Below are positions 13,945 to 21,584 of a stretch of DNA of 53,931 nucleotides, piece after piece. The stretch spans positions 1-53,931 of the IMG/VR virus record IMGVR_UViG_3300035667_000105. One strand, written 5' to 3'. Both the position numbers and the translations under genes were made by a program. Under the pieces are notes generated by a model. The model was given only the letters and a program-made list of their open reading frames with translations, did no database searches and was not told the DNA's origin. The first letter of the stretch is position 1. Every line of letters starts with the position of its first letter. This DNA is from a virus.

Positions 13945-14293
13945 TTGTCTTCACCTTCACTTGAAGCACTGAGTTCTCTTTGCTGAGCCTGTCGATCTCT
14001 GGCTGATATTTTTTGCGGAGGTCAGCGCCGATGCCCTTGTCGCGATCGATCCGCGCGGCCTCGGCCTTTTCGTGATCGTCCTCGATGCGCGCGGTGCAGC
14101 CGGCGACGTCGGCGCGGTGAATGTGGATCGCGGTCCAGGCGCAGAGAGCGGCGGTCCCGATCGCGTAAAGGCACGGCTTGCAACGGAGAATGGCACCGCC
14201 GACCCGCGCGGCGATGGCCCAGACCGAGCCGAAGCCTGGAATGAGCGCGGCCCCGTTGGCGAGCAGCGCCAGGAGTGCACCTGCTGACAGCAT
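13865..14293 (-). CDS. Rz-like inner-membrane spanin (i-spanin)
   Basis: Encodes 142 residues. Hydrophobic stretches cover residues 2-20 and 40-58 (CLYAIGTAALCAWTAIHIH), followed by a periplasmic coiled coil (ARIEDDHEKAEAARIDRDKG, KYQPEIDRLSKENSVLQVKV). It follows the endolysin by two bases and contains the start of the Rz1-like gene. Expected to span the periplasm with Rz1. Confidence 0.75.
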   Translation of the reverse strand: MLSAGALLALLANGAALIPGFGSVWAIAARVGGAILRCKPCLYAIGTAALCAWTAIHIHRADVAGCTARIEDDHEKAEAARIDRDKGIGADLRKKYQPEIDRLSKENSVLQVKVKTNAKPQKPTAAGAKAPVTCKLGAAGLL

Positions 14294-14295
14294 GA

Positions 14296-15549
14296 TCAGC
14301 GCCCCATATTCGCGGCGGAGCGGTGATCGTCGAGCCGGGCCTTGCCGATCTTGCGCGCCTCGATCAGCACCAGGACGCCGATAGCCGCCAGCGCGGCCCC
14401 GATCGGCAACGCGAAGGGATTGGTGAAAATCGCGTGCAGCACCGGCTTGACCTGGTCGAACATGCCGGCAGCCTGTTGTGCCTTGTCGATTCCGGACTGC
14501 ACCTTGTCGATATCGAACGCGCCGGCGCTGCCGGCCATCGCGCCGCCGGCGGTGCCGAGGCCGAGCATCGTTTTCAGCCTGGCCAGGACACCGAGGCGGT
14601 CGGTGCCGGCAATGGTGCGGGATCCAGCCTCGCGCAGGTCCTGCACGGTGGCGGTGGCGCGGGACTCGCCGATCGGCATGCCCGGGGAGCGCGCCAAGGC
14701 ATCCTTGGTGGCCTGGTCGACCACGCCGGTGGACGGCAGCCCATGGTCGAGCTGGAAGCCGGCAACCGCGCGGCGGGTGGCTTCGTGGAATTCGCCGTTA
14801 TCGATGCCGACGGCGTAGCCTTTGTCGGCCAGGTCCTGCTGCAGCCCCTTGACCTCGAAGCCGGTGTCGCCGAACCGCAATTCGCCGGGCGCCCGCGGCA
14901 CCACAGGAGGCGACACGGCGTCCGCGCCGTGCTCGGGGGCAAGTGCCACCTCCCAGCGCTTGAGCCACTGCTCGACCTCCGCAAGCCCGATCAGGCCGCC
15001 ATTGAGGGCATGGCGCTCGCCGCGGATATCGCCTTTCTCGGCGAACGGGACGCAGCCGCATAGGATGAAATCGACCACCGCGCATTCCAGGAAACATTTT
15101 GGGTCGTTGACGAGGTCCGGGTTGCTGAGCAGATCCAGCGCCGTTTTCTTGGCGAGCGCGTAATAGCCGTCATGGCCGGTGGTGTTGGTGCCGCCGCGGC
15201 CGCGGAACAGAAAGCCGTCGCCAGGCCGCGTATTGCCCATGCGGCGGCCGTAGACATTGTTGAACAGCTTCTCCGCGTTGTGGGCATAGGGAATCGCCTC
15301 CGAGAGCGAGTGGAAGCGCGACGGCCAGGTCTTGACGATACCCTCGGGCGAGTAATTGCCGTTCTCGACCAGCTCGTGGCCGGCACCGCATTCGTGGCTG
15401 ATCTCTGCCATGACGTGGCAGATCACCCGCGGCGATAAACCGTATTTGGCGAACACCGCCGGCGCCTGCTCGGTGATGCCGGCGAGCAGATGCGGGCTTG
15501 CGGTGTGCCACAGGCGCGACAACGCTGCGCCGAAAGACGGTTCGGTCAT
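14296..15549 (-). CDS. Endolysin: GH19-type muramidase/chitinase domain, peptidoglycan-binding domain, membrane tail
   Basis: Encodes 417 residues from the ATG at 15549. Residues 10-195 fit glycoside hydrolase family 19: VMAEISHECGAG (Glu 53 as likely acid), EKLFNNVYGRRMGNTRPGDG and FLFRGRGGTNTTGHDGYYAL. Residues 205-268 fit a PG_binding_1 module (GLQQDLADKGYAVGIDNGEF, AVAGFQLDHGLPSTGVVDQA). The last 40 residues contain a membrane-spanning helix (PIGAALAAIGVLVLIEARKI), unusual for a soluble endolysin. It cuts peptidoglycan glycan strands at lysis. Confidence 0.88.
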   Translation of the reverse strand: MTEPSFGAALSRLWHTASPHLLAGITEQAPAVFAKYGLSPRVICHVMAEISHECGAGHELVENGNYSPEGIVKTWPSRFHSLSEAIPYAHNAEKLFNNVYGRRMGNTRPGDGFLFRGRGGTNTTGHDGYYALAKKTALDLLSNPDLVNDPKCFLECAVVDFILCGCVPFAEKGDIRGERHALNGGLIGLAEVEQWLKRWEVALAPEHGADAVSPPVVPRAPGELRFGDTGFEVKGLQQDLADKGYAVGIDNGEFHEATRRAVAGFQLDHGLPSTGVVDQATKDALARSPGMPIGESRATATVQDLREAGSRTIAGTDRLGVLARLKTMLGLGTAGGAMAGSAGAFDIDKVQSGIDKAQQAAGMFDQVKPVLHAIFTNPFALPIGAALAAIGVLVLIEARKIGKARLDDHRSAANMGR

Positions 15550-15642
15550 GTCTCGGTTTCCTTCGCGGGGGAGAGATTGGTCGCGGGGTCTATGCCCGGC
15601 ACGGTTGTGGTGGTAATTCTGTGTCCGGGGGATATACCGGGT

Positions 15643-16092
15643 ATGCGTCACTTAACGGCAGTTGCGCTCTGCTTCGCGCTCGGCGGCTGCGCGACCATCA
15701 CCGAAGGCACGACGCAGAACATCCGGGTTGAAGTGGTGCCGGACACCGGCACCTGCCTGTTGAGCCGCAAGGGCGAACCGCTCGGCGCCTCGACGCCGGA
15801 TCATCGCATCGTCAACGTTTCGAAGTCGATGAATGACATCGAGTTCAAATGTTCGGCGCCGGGCTACCAGGACAAAGACGACCTCCTCACCTCCAGCCTG
15901 TCGCCGGCGACGGTGGCGAGCTTCCTGTTGCTGGATCTCGGCATCGTCGATGCCGCCACCGGCGCCTGGAAGAAATATCCGGAGCGGCTCACGGTGGTGA
16001 TGCAGCCGATCGCCGGGCCGCCGAAGGCGCTGCCGGCACCGCCGCCACGTAGTTCAAAGCGGCCGACGCCGATCGTGGTGCCATCCCAGTAA
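15643..16092 (+). CDS. Cargo lipoprotein on the opposite strand of the late operon
   Basis: Encodes 149 residues with signal peptide MRHLTAVALCFALGG and a lipobox LGGC, so it should be lipid-anchored. The mature part (TQNIRVEVVPDTGTCLLSRK, SMNDIEFKCSAPGYQDKDDL) resembles small chromosomally encoded surface lipoproteins. It runs against the late genes, between endolysin and tail spike, as expected for a moron expressed in the lysogen. A role in surface change or superinfection exclusion is inference. Confidence 0.75.
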   Translation: MRHLTAVALCFALGGCATITEGTTQNIRVEVVPDTGTCLLSRKGEPLGASTPDHRIVNVSKSMNDIEFKCSAPGYQDKDDLLTSSLSPATVASFLLLDLGIVDAATGAWKKYPERLTVVMQPIAGPPKALPAPPPRSSKRPTPIVVPSQ

Positions 16093-16095
16093 GCC

Positions 16096-17352
16096 TCAGT
16101 TCTTGTCGGCCGCGCCGGCGCAATCGCGAATCCGGGTCGAGGTATCGGTGTCGACGAAAGCGCCGCCGCCATCCAGGATGCAGTCGAGCAGTTTATTGAC
16201 GCCGTTGGTGCTCACTACGTGGAGCGAATCGATGCGGCTGGTTTCGAGGCGATTATGCGTCCCGGTGATCCGCGAACCGGCGGCCGTGTTGGCGCCGACG
16301 CTGCCGACCATGTTGTTGTAGCTGCCCTCGATCCAGTAATCCCAACCGGCGCCGCCCGACTCGGCATCGAACAGATCGATCTTGTTGCGCAGGCAATTCA
16401 CATCGAGATGAAGATTGCCGCCGTAGCAGGCCTCGGCAGTGCCGGTGATGAGGTTGGTGGCGCTGTTCTTGAACGTGACGGCATGGTGGGCCGGGTCGCC
16501 GACGCCTTCGATGATCATGTCCCATTTGCACGAAAACTGAAACTCGGCATCGATTCCTACGACGGGGATCGTCGTAAAGTCGGCGGCGGTGTCTTCATTT
16601 GAGGAACAGATCACCTCGTACTTGTTGAGGACACTGGAGACCGCCCGAAAGGCGCAGGCACAGTTGAGCGCCTTGACCCGAAAATCGGTGTGGTTTGAGA
16701 ACTTGGTGTATAAAGCGTCGGTGGTGTCCGGATTGCCATCGATGATGAAATGGTTCGGGCCACCGAAGGTCTGATAGGTGTGACCGGCCGGATTGGCCGA
16801 AGGCACGCCCTCGCCGTCAAAGCTCACGGCACGGCCGGCGCCGACATGCAAAAAGCGGCAGGCGCCGCCGAGCGCCAGAACATGCAGCCCGGAGTGAATC
16901 AGCTTCAATTCGTCTTCGATGGTGTAGTCGCCGTTGGTAAAGGCGAGCGACTTGCCATAGGCCTTGGCGTCGTCGAGCGCGGCGTTGACCGCCGCATCGT
17001 CGAAACCGTATTTGGCGGGATGAACGAAGCCATAGGTAAGATCCAGCTCCCACCAGGAACCGCCCGCATCTTCTATCGCATTCGGGCCGGCCGAAGTTCC
17101 AACGACGTAAGGAACTCCCCTGACGTAGACGTGCTCGATGCCGGCGGCGACGATCGACAGCGACAAATGGGTTCGCGAGATGAAATATCGCGCCGAGCCG
17201 ACCGGCCCGTCGTTGCCGAGCGTGTTGAGCCAAGCCCCATAGCTGCCGTCCGGCACCTGGAAGCGGATCCGCGGGCCGTCGACCTGATGGTTGGGAATCG
17301 GGCCGCGCAAGCCTTGCGGCCCGCGCGCCAGGGCGGCGACGAGTTGATCCAT
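16096..17352 (-). CDS. Tail spike/fibre with pectate-lyase-like beta-helix
   Basis: Encodes 418 residues. After an N-terminal attachment part (RGPQGLRGPIPNHQVDGPRI), a Pectate_lyase_3-type start is visible near 105-135 (PAKYGFDDAAVNAALDDAKA, SLAFTNGDYTIEDELKLIHS). Irregular beta-strand repeats with many Asn, Gly and Thr follow, as in right-handed parallel beta-helices. Such proteins bind or cleave surface polysaccharide. It is the last tail gene before lysis. Confidence 0.75.
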   Translation of the reverse strand: MDQLVAALARGPQGLRGPIPNHQVDGPRIRFQVPDGSYGAWLNTLGNDGPVGSARYFISRTHLSLSIVAAGIEHVYVRGVPYVVGTSAGPNAIEDAGGSWWELDLTYGFVHPAKYGFDDAAVNAALDDAKAYGKSLAFTNGDYTIEDELKLIHSGLHVLALGGACRFLHVGAGRAVSFDGEGVPSANPAGHTYQTFGGPNHFIIDGNPDTTDALYTKFSNHTDFRVKALNCACAFRAVSSVLNKYEVICSSNEDTAADFTTIPVVGIDAEFQFSCKWDMIIEGVGDPAHHAVTFKNSATNLITGTAEACYGGNLHLDVNCLRNKIDLFDAESGGAGWDYWIEGSYNNMVGSVGANTAAGSRITGTHNRLETSRIDSLHVVSTNGVNKLLDCILDGGGAFVDTDTSTRIRDCAGAADKN

Positions 17353-17370
17353 CTGTTATGACTCCCCGCT

Positions 17371-17910
17371 TTACGCGGTGGCCGGTGTCGCCAGCGCCAG
17401 CGCGGCAGCGGCGTTGCGCGCGATCACGTCCTGATGCGCGGAAGTAAGCGCCAGGATTTGAGCGTCGCGATTGGCTAGCTCCGCGGCATTCGCGGCAGTG
17501 AGCGTTGCGATTTGCCCCTTAAAACCCTCGATGTCGGCGTCCCGTGCAGCGATCTCCTTCGAGGCGGTTTCGGCCGCGGCCCTGATGGCGTCGGTTACGG
17601 CGGCCAGGTCTGATGCGGCGTCGGATTTTGTCTTTGCCAGCTCGGCCTGAACGGCCGCGAGCTGTGCGGCGAACGTGGCGAATTCTTCCCCCAGCACGCC
17701 TGCGACCTTGGCCGGGTCCAGCTTTTGCGCCGCGCCGTTGAGTGGATTGGAGGTTTGCCCCAACACTTTGCCGGTAGCTTCATCGATAAAATATTCCACC
17801 TCGCTGAAGTGCGCGCCTTCAAGCTGGCCGAGTGCGGCCGCCTGATGCTCGCCGCCATAGGAGAATTGCAGCGTGATGTGATCGAGAAGAGTTTTGGCAA
17901 TGATAGGCAT
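17371..17910 (-). CDS. Coiled-coil tail fibre accessory protein, 179 aa
   Basis: AGGAG lies six bases before the ATG at 17910. Residues 1-60 look like a small folded domain (IAKTLLDHITLQFSYGGEHQ, SEVEYFIDEATGKVLGQTSN). Residues 75-179 are a long Ala-rich coiled coil (AQLAAVQAELAKTKSDAASD and onwards). It sits between two fibre genes, so a fibre-attachment or assembly role is likely but not shown. Confidence 0.65.
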   Translation of the reverse strand: MPIIAKTLLDHITLQFSYGGEHQAAALGQLEGAHFSEVEYFIDEATGKVLGQTSNPLNGAAQKLDPAKVAGVLGEEFATFAAQLAAVQAELAKTKSDAASDLAAVTDAIRAAAETASKEIAARDADIEGFKGQIATLTAANAAELANRDAQILALTSAHQDVIARNAAAALALATPATA

Positions 17911-17920
17911 GGAAGCTCCT

Positions 17921-20149
17921 TTAAGCGGCTGCGGTGATGTTGGTGCCGGCGATCTTCCACGCCGCGCTGTTGTAGATGACGAGACACCCGGTGCCGACGC
18001 CCGCGCCTTCCTGCACGCCAGCGCCGTTGAAGGCGCGGCAGTTGCTGCACCACACGGTTTTGCCGGTGGCGCCGGCCGGCAGAGTCGCCACGGTGAACGA
18101 CCCGGGAATGAGCCCGCCGGCGACAATCAGGTTGCCGCTGCCGGGATCCGACGTGGTGCCCACTGAAAAACCGCCGGCAATACGGGCCGACTCGGCATTG
18201 TTCATCCCGAGCACGATCGGCATTGCCGGACCGTTGGTGTAGATTTCCAGGCCGTTGCCGCCCTGGCTGATGATCTGCTGGATGAATGAAGCGCCGCCGA
18301 TGCCGTTGCCGCTGTTTTTGATACGGACATAGAGGCCTTCGGCCGGCGTTGCTGCATCGGTTATCGCAAGTGCTGATCCGGTCTGCGTGTTGTTCGCGGC
18401 GGACGAGGCTCCCACAACATGCAGCGCGAAGAGCGGCGCGGCAGTGCCAATGCCGAGGCGGTGATTGCTCGCATCCCAGAACAGGTTGGCGTTGTCCTGG
18501 CTGTAGACGCCGCTGACGCCCGCGAATGTCACGGAGCCTTGCGTGAACGCGGTGCCGGTACCGGTGCCGCCGCGCGCCACGGCCGCGGTGCCGGCGGAAA
18601 GATCGCTGGCGCTGGCGCTGGTGGCGATTGTCGCGAACGCGACGCCGCCGGTCTTGGTCACACTGATGGCGGGACCGGACATCGTCGCATCGCCGCTCAT
18701 GGTCTGAAATGCGACCGCGGTGCCGGCCGAGTTGACACCGAGGAACTGGCTGGCCGTGCCCTGGATGTCGGCGACGTTGGCGGTGGCGTTGCCGGCGACA
18801 CCGATCACCGATCGTGCCACGCCCTGCGCCTGCATCGCGCGGGCAACGACGTTGGCCCCGATCGCTGTCGTGATCGCTCCAGTGCCGGATCCGGACACGT
18901 CGCCGGACATCGTAATGGTCTGGTCGCCGGTGTTGGTGCCGGAATGCGTCCCGCCGTTGATCGTTGGGTTGCCGCCGAGCGTGAGGCTGCGGTCGGCGTT
19001 GCCGAGATTGACCGACAATGTGTGGTTGGCGGTCAGCACTTCGCTGCTGGCGATCTTCAGATCGAACGCCGCGCCGGTCGATCGGACACCCAGGCTGGTC
19101 AGCGCATCGTGCGTGCCGCCGGTGATTGCAGGGGATGTGAGCGCCTTGTTCGTCAGCGTGACAGCCGCGCTGTTCTTGGTCGCGTCCGAAGTGTTGTCGA
19201 CATTGCCAAGGCCAACATCAGCCTTTGCCAGCGAAAGCAGCGTCTTCATTGCTGCGTAACTGGCCGCCGTGATCAACGAGCGGCCGTTTGACGAGGCGTC
19301 GGTGATGTCGGCCGCCGTGATCGCGAGCAACGTTTTCATCGCCGCGTAGTCGGCGGCGGTGAGCAGCGATCGGCCGTTGGCGGATGCGTTCGTAATATCG
19401 GCGGCGGTGATGGCAAGGAGCGTCTTCATCGCCGCGTAGCTGACAGCGGTGATGAGTGACCGGCCATTCGCCGATGCATCGGAGATATCGGCGGCTGCAA
19501 ACGCAATCGCTGCCTTGAGCGCCGCAGCGGTTATGGTGCCGGTGAGTCCAGCGACGCTGTTGACACGATCGGTGTTGTCGATCTTGTCCCACGCCGCGCC
19601 ATCGGAAACCAGCCAGTCACCCACCAGCCAGTCGGTGAAGCCGCCGACGTTGGTGGCGCCGGCGGTGCCGACGATATAGTACCAGCCCTGATTTGCGAGT
19701 GCCGCGGCCGGAATGGCCGGCGTGTTGGTGTTGGCGTTCCAGGTGGCTTGAAACTTCACGGCCCCAAGCACGGATGCCGGAAGTTGCGACGTCGGCAGCT
19801 TGCCGGCGCCGTCGAGACTGGCGATGCCATTGGCCGCGCCCTTGGTGATCAGGACGTCGGCGATTGCGTTGACGATCTCCTGGTGCGTGAACGCCGTGGT
19901 GGCGATGCTGGTGGAATTGTTGCCGGCGCTTTGCGTCGTGGCGGTGGCGTGGGTCAGGTCGGCGCCGTCCAGCGTGGCGCGCAGCAGGATCAGCGCATAG
20001 AGCTCTGCGAGCGTATCGCCGGCAGGATCGACGCCGCTTTTCAGCGCCGCGATCGCGGCGTTGAGTTGGGCGGTCGAGACATCGCCAGGGTCGCCCTTGG
20101 GCCCGCGGACTTGGGCGATCACGGTGTCGGCGGCATTGGTCTGGAACAT
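17921..20149 (-). CDS. Large tail fibre protein, 742 aa
   Basis: Starts with a short collagen-like GPKGDPGD segment (residues 16-23). A repeat zone (residues 220-309) and long beta-rich Gly/Thr/Ser-rich shaft follow (for example SPAITGGTHDALTSLGVRST, GNADRSLTLGGNPTINGGTH). Near the C-terminus FWDASNHRLGIGTAAPLFAL is typical of phage fibre shafts. Its start overlaps the upstream stop by one base. Expected role is receptor binding. Confidence 0.85.
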   Translation of the reverse strand: MFQTNAADTVIAQVRGPKGDPGDVSTAQLNAAIAALKSGVDPAGDTLAELYALILLRATLDGADLTHATATTQSAGNNSTSIATTAFTHQEIVNAIADVLITKGAANGIASLDGAGKLPTSQLPASVLGAVKFQATWNANTNTPAIPAAALANQGWYYIVGTAGATNVGGFTDWLVGDWLVSDGAAWDKIDNTDRVNSVAGLTGTITAAALKAAIAFAAADISDASANGRSLITAVSYAAMKTLLAITAADITNASANGRSLLTAADYAAMKTLLAITAADITDASSNGRSLITAASYAAMKTLLSLAKADVGLGNVDNTSDATKNSAAVTLTNKALTSPAITGGTHDALTSLGVRSTGAAFDLKIASSEVLTANHTLSVNLGNADRSLTLGGNPTINGGTHSGTNTGDQTITMSGDVSGSGTGAITTAIGANVVARAMQAQGVARSVIGVAGNATANVADIQGTASQFLGVNSAGTAVAFQTMSGDATMSGPAISVTKTGGVAFATIATSASASDLSAGTAAVARGGTGTGTAFTQGSVTFAGVSGVYSQDNANLFWDASNHRLGIGTAAPLFALHVVGASSAANNTQTGSALAITDAATPAEGLYVRIKNSGNGIGGASFIQQIISQGGNGLEIYTNGPAMPIVLGMNNAESARIAGGFSVGTTSDPGSGNLIVAGGLIPGSFTVATLPAGATGKTVWCSNCRAFNGAGVQEGAGVGTGCLVIYNSAAWKIAGTNITAAA
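19223..19492 (-). repeat. Three tandem 90-base repeats in the tail fibre gene
   Basis: Residues 220-249, 250-279 and 280-309 of the fibre are near-identical 30-residue units (consensus ADITDASANGRSLITAASYA then AMKTLLAITA), encoded by three in-frame 90-base repeats. A fourth, diverged start (ADVGLGNVDN) follows. Such repeats can expand or contract by recombination and change fibre length. Confidence 0.85.
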
Positions 20150-20496
20150 CAGTTCGTCACTCCGAGCCGGACATCGATGACGCCCTCGACGATGCGATCG
20201 ACCTGGCCGCCGGTGGCGGTGCCGACGATGTCGTAGTCGTAGATCCCGAACATGGTCTGCAGCGTCGCTAGCGGAACGGTGCCTGAGATGGTACCGGCGC
20301 CGGCATCGATGGTGAGGCCGTCGGCATCGGTGAGCTCGATCTCGGCCACGGGATGCAGCCTTGAGGCCTTCACCTGCATCCGGAACGCTGTATAGCCGGC
20401 GAACGGAAACGGGCTGCCGTCGCCCATCGTCAGGGCAATCACAAAACCGCCGTCCTCGTTGTTGCCGGTGGCAAAATCGACGCGCGCGGGTTTCAT
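20149..20496 (-). CDS. Tail or baseplate protein, 115 aa
   Basis: Beta-rich sequence (ARVDFATGNNEDGGFVIALT, YTAFRMQVKASRLHPVAEIE, TISGTVPLATLQTMFGIYDY) resembling small immunoglobulin-like domains found next to fibre genes (BppU-N-like). Overlaps both neighbours by one to four bases. Structural role inferred from position. Confidence 0.65.
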   Translation of the reverse strand: MKPARVDFATGNNEDGGFVIALTMGDGSPFPFAGYTAFRMQVKASRLHPVAEIELTDADGLTIDAGAGTISGTVPLATLQTMFGIYDYDIVGTATGGQVDRIVEGVIDVRLGVTN

Positions 20497-20885
20497 GAGG
20501 TGCGGGCCTCGCGGACGATCAGCGGCCGGCGCCAGATCTGGACCTTGTCGCCGCTGCCGTAGACCGCGCGCAAGAACTGCGACCAGCCGGTATTAGGCGA
20601 AGCCGGGATCAGGCTTGCGACGTCGGCCTGCGCCATGGCGATGTGCGCGGCAGCCTTCGCCGCGTCATCGATGAAGAGCTCGGGGGTGCCGGCCGCCGAT
20701 GTCAGCTTGTGGATCAGCGTGGCGTGCCCAAAACTCGGCCGAATCCACAGTTCCAGCGTGGCATCGGTGAGATCCAGCGGCCGCACGCCTTCAAGCGCGC
20801 AAAACGCAAAATTCCAGTCCTCATCGCGGAAGATTTCCTGCTCGCCGAGCGGAATGCCGCGATGGATCAAAACGCGATTGGTCAT
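20493..20885 (-). CDS. Tail-tip associated protein, 130 aa
   Basis: Product begins MTNRVLIHRGIPLGEQEIFR and contains DLTDATLELWIRPSFGHATL and DKVQIWRRPLIVREARTS, a beta-sandwich-like pattern similar in tone to the next gene. ATGA overlaps on both sides show tight co-translation. Unknown function within the tail-tip cluster. Confidence 0.65.
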   Translation of the reverse strand: MTNRVLIHRGIPLGEQEIFRDEDWNFAFCALEGVRPLDLTDATLELWIRPSFGHATLIHKLTSAAGTPELFIDDAAKAAAHIAMAQADVASLIPASPNTGWSQFLRAVYGSGDKVQIWRRPLIVREARTS

Positions 20886-21571
20886 GCCGGCGATGCCTCG
20901 TCGAAATTCAGTGTCAGCGAACCGAACCGGAGCTGATCGAGCGATTTGAGCGCGTCGGCACCTTCGCTGTCGGTAGCGAAGCGCATCTCGCAGACAGGCG
21001 AGGTGAAGTTGACGGATTGGCCGCTACTCGCTGCGACGCGAAGCCATGGCCAAATTTCCAACGTGTAGGGACCTGCGCCCGTCACGGACTGAACGGCGTA
21101 GCCGCGCGTTCCAAGACTGAAGAAATGGCCTGGCCGCGGTGCCGAGCCGGCCGCGACCGCGACCGAAAGCTGGATTGCATTCAGCGCAGCCAGGCTGGTT
21201 ATCGAGGCTCTGATCAGCCCATCCCGGAGATTTGCGGCGTCGGCGAACGGCGTTCCGTCCAGTGAGGGTGTGCGGACGGCGCCTGGCGTCTGTTTGATCC
21301 CCTGCGCATTTACAGCCCAGGGTGCCCTTGCGAGGTCGAACATCGGCAATGCGACGGTGCTGGCGCGGCCGCGCATGGACATGACGAAGGCGCGCAGCGC
21401 GAGGACGTCGTCATCGGTCCTGACGGGAAACCGGTAGCTCGCCTGCCAGCGATCGTTCATGGTCGAGGCAACCTGCTCGATCCCGGAAAGCGACTGGCCG
21501 CCGCCAAGCGTTTTTGCATAATTGATAAAGCCGCCGGCGATCGGCCGGAGCCCTGAGGGGAACGTCAGCAT
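20882..21571 (-). CDS. Tail-tip protein, 229 aa
   Basis: Encodes 229 residues: an N-terminal part that reads like a distal-tail or baseplate strand-rich domain (RWQASYRFPVRTDDDVLALR, AFVMSMRGRASTVALPMFDL) and a C-terminal part ending in MRFATDSEGADALKSLDQLR and GSLTLNFDEASPA. It lies between the J-like tip protein and fibre genes. Probably structural; exact family not recognised. Confidence 0.65.
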   Translation of the reverse strand: MLTFPSGLRPIAGGFINYAKTLGGGQSLSGIEQVASTMNDRWQASYRFPVRTDDDVLALRAFVMSMRGRASTVALPMFDLARAPWAVNAQGIKQTPGAVRTPSLDGTPFADAANLRDGLIRASITSLAALNAIQLSVAVAAGSAPRPGHFFSLGTRGYAVQSVTGAGPYTLEIWPWLRVAASSGQSVNFTSPVCEMRFATDSEGADALKSLDQLRFGSLTLNFDEASPA

Positions 21572-21584
21572 TGCGGCCTCGCGG

